Below are positions 1-7,700 of a DNA stretch of 17,463 bases, piece by piece. Source of the stretch: Amoebophrya sp. AT5.2 (Eukaryota; Sar; Dinophyceae; Syndiniales; Amoebophryaceae). A model generated the notes under the pieces. That model saw only the letters and a program-made list of their open reading frames with translations, had not been told where the DNA came from and did no database searches. The translations under genes and the position numbers were made by a program. The DNA lies in the NCBI GenBank assembly GCA_005223375.1, contig RXOD01004883.1, positions 1 to 17,463 of the forward strand. The letters are read 5' to 3'. Within the stretch, counting starts at the first letter, position 1; the number at the start of each line of letters is the position of its first letter.

Positions 1-2
1 CG

Positions 3-200
3 GTGGAGGAACCCGCTGCAGTGGAGGCGACGACGGAGCCAGCAGCAGAGCAGGCGGCTGAGGAGACCGCTGCTGCGGACGAAGCCGCACCGGCGGCAGA
101 AGAGGCACAGACGGAGGAAGTGGCCGCGGAAGAAGCAAAGCCAGAAGCGGAGGAAGTGGCCGCGGAAGAAGCAAAGCCAGAAGCGGAGGCCGCGGCGTAA
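3..200 (+). CDS. Ala/Glu-rich protein, 3' end only (5' part outside window)
   Basis: The frame is open from the left window edge and ends in TAA at 198-200, so this is the C-terminal ~65 residues of a longer protein or exon; the GTG at position 3 is not a credible start. Composition is almost entirely Ala, Glu, Pro, Thr and Lys, strongly acidic and probably disordered. The end holds two identical 12-residue units (EEVAAEEAKPEA), encoded by a perfect 36-bp tandem duplication at 114-149 and 150-185. No domain is recognisable. Similar Ala/Glu tails occur on many unrelated eukaryotic proteins, so no function is assigned. The codon pattern (GAG/GAA, GCG/GCA) matches other coding regions in this window, which supports real coding. 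Confidence 0.6.
   Translation: MEEPAAVEATTEPAAEQAAEETAAADEAAPAAEEAQTEEVAAEEAKPEAEEVAAEEAKPEAEAAA
114..185 (+). repeat. Perfect 36-bp tandem duplication (2 copies)
   Basis: Copies 114-149 and 150-185 are identical at every base, including synonymous positions. The length is a multiple of three, so it adds 12 residues in frame. Identity at silent sites suggests a recent duplication or ongoing homogenisation. Confidence 0.9.
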
Positions 201-1176
201 TCTGGTTTTTCTGCCAGTAGTTCGGTGGCAATGAGAATAACGGGTCACAACTCCTGTAGTTGACTGTTGTAGTGGGTTGGTCAAAGTTGAAATTGAAACG
301 GAAACAAATAGTACGAATCCCCGGTCAGTTCACGTAGGCATGGCAATGAATCAGTGTTACGTAGGAAGAAATTGGTAGGAACGCATGCTTGCTTCGTGAT
401 AGACGAAAACTCTTTTTTATTGGTCAGAAGTTTTTGACGATCGGCGCTGATCTCGGAAAGGTTCTTTTGCCTCGAGGTCGCGTAGGTGCATGAGCATGTA
501 TGAGGAGGGAAAGAATCAATACAATAGGTGATGTAGAAGGGATGTTGACCAGGGGAAGGTCACGAGGCGCTGAATCCACATCATCATTTTTTTACGCACC
601 CACAAGAATGCACCTAGACCTAGCTCTAAAGATGACATGTATGATGTTTGCTTTGATTACACCTGCAGGATCAGGAGAGAAACAAGAACAACCTAAGTCA
701 GTGAAAATAAAACTTGTGCTTCGATTTCGATAGGTACGTACACGTTCACAGGAAGCTACCCCAGAATCACAAAATGAACACCACCCTACAGTACTACTAC
801 TACGTACCTACTAGATTCATTGTCCCGAAAATGCCCATGGAAAATGCTCTGTCCCTTTTAAATGTACAGGAAAATGCTTCACTGCTACATCAAGATGAAG
901 AGACAATTTTGCGGCCGTTGGAGGCAGGCGCCTTCTCTGTGTTTACTTGTTCGCTGTGAAAAGTTCGCGTGCGGAGGCGTGTCACTCTCTCACGGTTTCC
1001 GCTCGATAAATTGTAAGAAAGTTCCGCAGGGCAAGGGCTCGCGTTCGGGCGGACGAGAAGCAGAAAGTGGGGATGCTTTCAAGTTGGTTCCTTCTGAGAC
1101 ACTTTCTGTCAAGTATCTGCACCAGCAGGGTGTGTCCGTGTTGACGATGGATTTGGATAAGTAGGCGAAATAAGCG
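201..1176. other. Intergenic stretch, no supported gene
   Basis: The 976 bases between the Ala/Glu-rich ORF and the PPC-domain gene contain only short frames with no domain-like or compositionally coding-like sequence. Base composition is more AT-rich than in the flanking genes. I saw no tRNA-like cloverleaf, no long repeat and no convincing promoter element. It probably holds the 3' untranslated region of the upstream gene and the 5' region of the next; an in-frame TAA at 1171-1173 closes the PPC gene frame just before its ATG. Confidence 0.6.
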
Positions 1177-2016
1177 ATGGTCCGTGGAGCCATGGAATTA
1201 ACGGAGGAAAGGCGCGGCGGCGCAGGCACAGTGCCAAACGGGTCCTACTGGTACTTTGCGGGCGTCTGCCTCCTGGCGACCCTAGCCATTGTCGGCACCC
1301 ATGTCGTTGTGAAAGGCGTCGGCGGCTACCTTTTCTCTCGCGCCCCCGCGGCAGGGGCTGATGTTGGCGCATCAATTACTCCAGCTAGAACTTCGGCCAC
1401 CGGCACAGCAGGGGCTTCGGCGATGCAATTGCAGGCCGAGTTCATCTCCTTCCGCCTGAAGCCTGGGGAAGACTTAGCTCGCGGCATCGAGCACGTGGTG
1501 CGCGCGCGGAAACTGCGTGCGGCCACCGTGGTCAGTTGCGTCGGCTCACTGAGAAAGGCAACGATGCGGCTCGCGAAGCCGTACAAGCAAGCTGTGACCG
1601 CGGGCGATCCGAAAGAGCGGATCAAAACGATCGAGCATTCTGGGCTAGAAATTATGTCGCTGACTGGAACGCTTGAATACACGCCGCCAGACGAGAAGGA
1701 AGGGGCGGCGGAACAAGATGAAGTTCATCTTAAAGGTGCAGATCCAGATGATGAAACGGACAAAATGAAGGGCGGGACGGTAACGCGTCATCTTCATTTG
1801 TCGGTCGCTGACTCCGACGGAAAAGTGTGGGGCGGCCATGTCCTTTCTGGGTTAGACGGAGAGGACGCAGAGGCGCAGCTGTTTTTACCGATCTATACGA
1901 CCGCGGAGGTGACGCTCCTTGCGCAGAAGGACGTTGTCTTCTCGCGCGAGCCGTGCGCTGCGTCTGGCTGGCCTGAGCTGGTAGTACGCGACATTGCAGC
2001 GAACCCGGATTTATGA
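1177..2016 (+). CDS. Membrane-anchored PPC (DUF296) domain protein
   Basis: 279 residues, single exon. The first ATG is used because an in-frame TAA lies six bases upstream; a second in-frame ATG (Met6) is possible. Residues 24-45 form one hydrophobic helix, likely a signal anchor, followed by an Ala/Ser/Thr-rich linker. Residues ~86-257 match the PPC (plants and prokaryotes conserved)/DUF296 fold: the opening SFRLKPGED, a VVSCVGSLRKATMRLA strand-turn, LEIMSLTGTLE, the His-x-His motif at 205-207 (HLHLSVADSDGKVWGGH), Gly-Gly-His at 219-221, and a closing TTAEVTLL strand. In characterised members the conserved His residues can bind metal and the domain forms trimers. Plant versions (AHL proteins) carry AT-hooks and bind DNA; no AT-hook is visible here, so a nuclear AHL role is unlikely. 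An acidic insert (about 171-198) expands the loop before the HxH strand. Domain call firm; function unknown. Confidence 0.85.
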   Translation: MVRGAMELTEERRGGAGTVPNGSYWYFAGVCLLATLAIVGTHVVVKGVGGYLFSRAPAAGADVGASITPARTSATGTAGASAMQLQAEFISFRLKPGEDLARGIEHVVRARKLRAATVVSCVGSLRKATMRLAKPYKQAVTAGDPKERIKTIEHSGLEIMSLTGTLEYTPPDEKEGAAEQDEVHLKGADPDDETDKMKGGTVTRHLHLSVADSDGKVWGGHVLSGLDGEDAEAQLFLPIYTTAEVTLLAQKDVVFSREPCAASGWPELVVRDIAANPDL

Positions 2017-2201
2017 CGTGCAATGTCTCGTCGAAGGGACTGAAATTTCATTTTTGACCGATCCTTTATTTTCATTCCAATCGAATCATAGCTCCATCTC
2101 AGCATGCGAATGCATTTGTTCATGTTTCTTTGCAAACGGCGTTGCGCGTGCGCCGCCGCAAAGTTCTGTTCGCAGCAACCATTTCGTGATCTCGATCGTT
2201 A

Positions 2202-4433
2202 ATGGTCTTTGACATCTTCAAATTTGTACGTGACGACAGTATCAGACCAGAGCCCATCGTTTACCCCAACATGCCCTTTCTCCGTCGTCCCGTGGACTGT
2301 CTCGTTCCTTACTTTGCTGAGCGTGGCTGGGACTACGGCAGTGTTGTTGTGGCACTCGGCTTTCTCGGCCTTACGCTCACTTCCCCTGGGCAAGCTTCCA
2401 CGATCGGCACGACGATGCGCCCCCTTTCTGCCGAATTGCATGTCGACACTGACGCTTTGTCGGAGCTGTGGTTCATGGCAACGGCGCTTTCCGCGGCGAC
2501 CCTGCCCCTGTTCGGAAGACTGCTTGACCGAACCGGAGCGGCGCTCGTGTTTCCCCTGGTCGTGATGGCCATGGGGCTCAGTGCGCTGTTCTATGCAAAC
2601 ATCGGCGAGACGAGCAGCGGGACCAGCACGACAGTCGGGAGTACAAGTGCGGAGCGCCAGGTCGTCCTGGCCCTCTACCTCCTGCGCGTGAGCGGCAACG
2701 GGGCCCTGTGGATTGTCAGCATCCACGCAGTGAATCAGTGGTACGTAGAAAAACGCGCGAAGATCCTGGGTCGCGTCATGTTCGGGGCCGGCTGCTCGCT
2801 CCTGTGGTTTGCGTCGTTCTCGGAGGCGCGGATAAAATACGTCGGGTGGAGAGAGGCTTATCGGGAGTTTGGCATGTTCGAATTGTTCGTGTTCGCGCCC
2901 GTGGCCTGGATGTTTCAGGCGAACCGACCGGAAGTGTACGGGCTCGGAGTTGACGGCGCGCGGCGGCGGCATACCGACAACCATCCCGGCACAGGTGACG
3001 TCGAAATCGGTCTGCAGAGGCTGGGGGGCGTTGTCGATCGTGCGGACCACGCAGAAGCTTTCAGGAGAAGTGCTGGCGACGAGGGAACTGTTCTTGAGCC
3101 GGGGGCCGCGGGAACGAAGTCGCGGCCCAACGAGCAGGGGAACTGTGTAGCTTCCGGTGTTCAGCAGGGGCGCGAAGTGGAAGTCAACCTCCCTCTGGGC
3201 CAGGCGATCCGGACGAAGCAGTTCTGGATTTACACGGCGACAATGGCGCTGACTGGCGCGCTGAATGCCGCCCTTCTGATCCACCTCGCGGTGATTTTGC
3301 AGCGGTTTCGGGAACACCTTCCTGTCTTCTACCTCGCGATGGGTCTGTTTGGGGCGCTCGGGAGTTACTGGTCCGCGCACCAGGTTCAGGCCCGCGAGTG
3401 GACCTGCGTAGAGGTGGCGCTTTGGGCGAACATCTGGCAGACGCTGTGCTTCTTCTTGGCTGCAGCGGGGGTGGCGGCCGCGTCGTCGAATCCATTTGAG
3501 CACTTGAACGTCTACCACACAAGCGGCCCTCCACCTGCATCGCCGCGTCGGGGCACGAGTTTTCCGTCATCTTCAGTCAGTCGTAGTCCCAGCAGCGCGG
3601 GAGAACACGAAAGCAAAAACTCGCTCCTGGAAGCGTCGGAGGTCGTGGCCCCCTACGTTAGTTGTACCCCCCCTGTGGTCGCGGCGGACGCGGAGGCCGC
3701 GAACTATCAGGCGCAACGCCTGCTTGGAGCCGATTTGAGGTTGCTTTCGGCGCGGCCACAGCCGATGCGAGCAGTGCCAGCGCCGTTGCCCACGGTGATG
3801 CAGATCCCTTTCCTCTTCGCGCTCGGTATGTTGCAGGGGCTGGGGACGGCGTTCAATAACACACTACAGTCCACGGCGCACGCCGTGGCTTTCGGGCGCG
3901 AACACAACGGCGCCATCCAGGGGTTCGCCAAGTCCGTTATGGTGGTTGGCAGCGCCGTGGGGCCAGGGCTGTTGACCCTGTTGCACGCACACGTCGGCGC
4001 GGTTGCTGTTGGGAGTTACGCAGCGGGCAGAACCTCAAATGACGACGGAGGACGGAAAAAGGAGGATCATGTGCAGGGGTTCGTGGAAGACAATTTCGTA
4101 TACAGCTGCAGCATGGCACTACTCGGATGCCTACCCGTGCTGCTTGCGACGGCAATTAGGGGATGTAAGGCAGATACGAATATAAAAAGAACGATCAGAA
4201 ACAGAAACAGAGCCACAAGTACAGCGACTACCGCAGGCATCGAATCGAGTGTGATCGAGAGTTCGACTGTCCTGCTCGTTCTCACCCACCTTCACGAGCA
4301 GGAGACGGGGGGAAAAATCAGATCCGAATCGGTTGGATTCGTGGTTCTAGCTTTCGTTGTCATAGCACGGGTTCTGGTGGTCGAGACAAAATCGAAGAGG
4401 CTTATTCGTTCGTGGCGGGCTTACATGCCATAA
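2202..4433 (+). CDS. Major facilitator superfamily transporter
   Basis: 743 residues, single exon, a predicted polytopic membrane transporter. N-terminal half: hydrophobic segments near residues 47-69, 89-105, 113-133, 153-177, 188-206 and 224-239. The loop after segment 2 carries the MFS motif A-like sequence GRLLDRTG (105-112). The half ends with NRPEVYGLGVDG (241-252), much like the Arg-Pro-Glu-x-x-Gly-Leu-x-x-Asp-Gly signature after helix 6 in oxalate/formate-antiporter-like and monocarboxylate-type MFS proteins. C-terminal half: LGQAIRTKQFWIYT (332-345) leads into segments near 341-365, 373-391, 403-427, 533-556, 573-604 and 631-652. Hydrophilic inserts of ~80 residues (253-331) and ~100 residues (428-530) make it longer than usual (400-550). 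A further hydrophobic stretch (711-727) may be a 13th segment or a tail artefact. Substrate cannot be told from sequence; an organic anion or monocarboxylate is a guess. Confidence 0.85.
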   Translation: MVFDIFKFVRDDSIRPEPIVYPNMPFLRRPVDCLVPYFAERGWDYGSVVVALGFLGLTLTSPGQASTIGTTMRPLSAELHVDTDALSELWFMATALSAATLPLFGRLLDRTGAALVFPLVVMAMGLSALFYANIGETSSGTSTTVGSTSAERQVVLALYLLRVSGNGALWIVSIHAVNQWYVEKRAKILGRVMFGAGCSLLWFASFSEARIKYVGWREAYREFGMFELFVFAPVAWMFQANRPEVYGLGVDGARRRHTDNHPGTGDVEIGLQRLGGVVDRADHAEAFRRSAGDEGTVLEPGAAGTKSRPNEQGNCVASGVQQGREVEVNLPLGQAIRTKQFWIYTATMALTGALNAALLIHLAVILQRFREHLPVFYLAMGLFGALGSYWSAHQVQAREWTCVEVALWANIWQTLCFFLAAAGVAAASSNPFEHLNVYHTSGPPPASPRRGTSFPSSSVSRSPSSAGEHESKNSLLEASEVVAPYVSCTPPVVAADAEAANYQAQRLLGADLRLLSARPQPMRAVPAPLPTVMQIPFLFALGMLQGLGTAFNNTLQSTAHAVAFGREHNGAIQGFAKSVMVVGSAVGPGLLTLLHAHVGAVAVGSYAAGRTSNDDGGRKKEDHVQGFVEDNFVYSCSMALLGCLPVLLATAIRGCKADTNIKRTIRNRNRATSTATTAGIESSVIESSTVLLVLTHLHEQETGGKIRSESVGFVVLAFVVIARVLVVETKSKRLIRSWRAYMP

Positions 4434-4752
4434 GGGGAGTGGACAGCACGGAGATTCGGGTACAAGAATGAGTGGGTGCTCTTGGCTCGACGACCGTATG
4501 GATGATTTTATATTTTGTCGAAAACTACATTCGAGTTGCGTAACCCAACGAATCAATGCGTTTCTTTGTTTCGGCCAAAAACTACGCAAAATAAGAAAGT
4601 GGCCCAGGAAGCGAACGAACTTCTTCTACCACACGCACCAGCTTGTAGTGAAAAGAATGCGGACGGGCGACATTGACTGATCCCGCACCGAGGAGCTGCG
4701 GCAGGCGCCAAGCTTCTGCGGTAAGAGCCGGGAGTCTCCTCGTAGCCAGAAA
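4434..4752. other. Intergenic stretch before the J-like gene
   Basis: About 320 bases with no supported gene. An in-frame TGA at 4678-4680 is followed by an open frame up to the ATG at 4753, so the 5' end of the next gene lies after 4680 or is spliced. A donor-like GTAAGA occurs at 4721 within this leader; nothing shows that it is used. Confidence 0.5.
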
Positions 4753-7700
4753 ATGCCGTCCTCTCCGGGTCGTAAGGCCCTTGGGCAGGAGCTTTTTCCG
4801 CCCTCTCCCCAGCCGCATCCCAGCAACAAGGGAAGTGAGCCCCAGGCACAAGAAGGCCTCCTCGACTACTACGCTGTGCTCGGTTTGCAACGAGATGCGG
4901 ACGTCGGGCAAATTTTGAAGGCGTGCTTCGAGAAGGAGATGCAGTGCAACCCAATGATCGTGGCCGATGGCGATCCCACCCTGTACAGTCGGGTCGTGGT
5001 CGCGCGCAGGACCTTGTGCGAAAACCCAATTACGCGGAAAGCCTACGACGATCAGCTGCGGAAGTCTGACGAGCGCCGGCGGAGCCGTTCTGTGTTGAGT
5101 GTACCGCTGCAGCGGGACCACGACAGTAGTTCGGCGAAGCTGGGACGAGCTGCAAATACTAGTCGCGGACACCTTTCGGAGCCGGACAGCAAAAAGCAGG
5201 TAGAAAGCAAAGGCAAGCAGGATGCGAAACGTGCAGCAGCAGGACGAGCAGATGCTGGCGCTTCAAAAGTAGACGCGGCAACGCGGAACGCGAATGTGAA
5301 AACAAATAAGACTTCTGCTTCTTCTACTACGGCGGCGAAGACGGGCCACGACTTGTTGGTGGTCGATTGCGTGGACACTGGTGCTGTTGTTCGCAGGAAT
5401 AGAGGCGTCGATCTAGTGGATTACTACGAACTCCTCGACATCGACGAAACCTCGACGCTGGGGGAGCTACAGAGCGCTCACGCCGAGCTGACAGCCAACC
5501 TGGCTGGGGATGAGGACCCTGCCTCCTTCACCGAGCTCCTAGCCGATTGCTACGCCTCAGTCTGCGAGAGCGACGCACGACGCATGCAGTACGACGAAGC
5601 GCTTCAGGCGCAGCGAAAGCGGGAAAATAACAGCACCAAGACTGGCGCGACGTCGAGCCGGAAGACGAACGTCGAGAAGAAGAACACGAGAGAAAGGAGA
5701 CAGAAAAATGCTGAAACGCTGCTACCGATGGACGATGAGGCTGAGGACGTGGATGAAGCGGAGACGAGCGACGCCGGGAAGAACTTGGATCGCCTCGGAC
5801 TTGATCTAGACGAGTTGGAGGGAAATCACGAGGGCGACGATAGTGAAAACCAGGACGAGGTCAACACAAATTTCGTCAACCACTACGAGGTTTTAGACTT
5901 GCCGCCTGACGCTTCTGCCGACGACGTTCTGGCGGCATACACGGAACTGGTGACGCTGTGCGAAAGCCTCCGACACACGGCGGAGGGAAAATTGCACGCC
6001 ACGGCGGTCTGCGCGGCATGGAAAGTCCTGGGCGAAGACGTTAAGGGTGCAAAAAATATGAGTTCCGGTCAAGGTTTGGAATTTTTATTTTCACTATACG
6101 CGAGGAACCGGACCCCGACTTCGACCCTCACTCACATTTTGCTCTCTCGATCTACGGAGGCCCTGGAGGCTTGGACTCGAAGTAAGTCTGGGAGGACTCC
6201 TCTACCCCTACCCCGGTCGGGCCGGTCTAGTTTCTAGTTGTAGTCCTGTTGGCCAGGCTGTGGCTGTATTCTCTAGGGATGTGTCGAGCTATTGCCTCAG
6301 ATGGCGTATGACAAAACCAGATCAGCATCCCCGCCATCGGCTTCATCTGCTTCAGCCCTCGCCGATCACAAAGCCAGACCACGACCCTCACTCACTATAA
6401 TTTTTTGTTCCTCTAAAGACGAAGACCTGCGTGCGGCCTACGATCTGCAGTACGCGGACGAGCTTGAGGCGTACCGCGTCGCCTTGGAAAACGAGGAGAG
6501 TTCTTCTGACGCGGAGAGAGACGCGGCGGCGCCGGAAGATTCCGAGATGCAGGATGCGGACGAAGAACACGGCGAGCAAGACGATATGGACGTGGACATG
6601 TTGATGTCGGGGGATGAAAGTAGAGCCGGGCGCTCAGCAAAGACCAGCGTTGCGGCGGGTAAAAGTTCAACGTCAACGAGAAAGTCCTGCGGTCGTGGGG
6701 ACAGCCAGTCGATCTGGACCAAGCTACGTCTCGGCGAGCCGCTGACCGAAGCGGAACTGGCAGAAAAACGAGAGTACTTCAGACGTGCCTACCAAAAACG
6801 GCGAGACAAGCTGCAGCGAAGTGGAGGAGAGCAGAAAAAGCAGGGGCAAGCGTCTGAGAACACGAGGGCGAAATCCATGAAAAAAGGCGCCTCTTCGTCG
6901 CAGCAGCAAAAGGAGGTGAAGAAGGTGGCAGTGCCGGAAAAGTCTGAACCAGCAGGGGGGAAGCGGACAGTAAGCAGAATTCCGCGCAAAATACACAAGA
7001 TGAAGCAAATTGGAGGGACGGCTGTTCGAAAACCAACTGCAGGGGTGTCCGCCGACGTTCTACGAAACAGGGAGGCGTGCTCCCGATACTACTGGCGAAA
7101 GAAGGCGGAGGCGCAGGATGAAAAGGCTCGCAAGAACAGCGCTCCGAAGAGGGAGGAGAGGCAGCTCGAGGCTTCGCAAGGTGACGTCGACGCGAAATCC
7201 GCAGCGCCGAAAACGCCGAGACGATCGCAAGGAAGAAAGAGCACGAACGAAAAGTCCGCAGTTTCGAAAACGCCGAGACGATCGCAAGTAAGAAAGAGCA
7301 CGAACAAAAAGGCCACAGCGCAGGAAAACGCAGACACAGAGCAGCAGGAGAAGAAGGTTCGCAAGAACGCTTGCAAGCTGACAGACGAAGAAAAAAGAGA
7401 ACGCGCGCGAGCGGCGCAGCGACGGTATTTGGCGCGGAAGAGGGAGCAGAGAGAGCTTGAGGCGTCGCAAGGAGACGTCGACGCGGGATCCGTAGCGCCG
7501 AAGACGCCTAGACGATCGCAAGGAAGAAAGAGCACAGGCAAAAACGTCGACGGGGCGCAGCGAAGAGCCCCTCCAGCTGCGAAAACGCCGGCGCCAATAA
7601 GTCTGATGAAAAAGAGGAGGATTTCCGACTCCGAGCAAGAGGGCGCTGGCTCTTCATCTTCAGCAGCCGCAGCTGGTGGAGAGCAAACGGCGCAGCCGGT

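Noticed and set aside
500..1164. Overlapping short + strand frames of 77-100 residues
   Set aside because: No domain, no composition like the real genes, and they overlap each other in different frames.
1177..2016. Plant-type AT-hook (AHL) transcription regulator
   Set aside because: No Arg-Gly-Arg-Pro AT-hook core is present and the N-terminus is a membrane anchor.
2199..3518. 439-residue reading frame on the - strand
   Set aside because: It lies opposite the MFS transporter, is Arg/His/Pro-rich without domains, and follows from the GC-rich codon use of the + strand gene.
4721..4726. GTAAGA donor-like site just before the ATG of the J-like gene
   Set aside because: There is no evidence for an upstream coding exon and no transcript data; it may belong to a 5' leader intron, but I cannot support that.
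4861..5061. Functional DnaJ/Hsp40 co-chaperone
   Set aside because: The His-Pro-Asp triad is missing here and in the other four domains, and no Gly/Phe or zinc-finger region follows.
6742..7464. bZIP or HMG-box reading of the basic repeats
   Set aside because: No leucine heptads follow the basic stretches and no HMG-box aromatic pattern is present.
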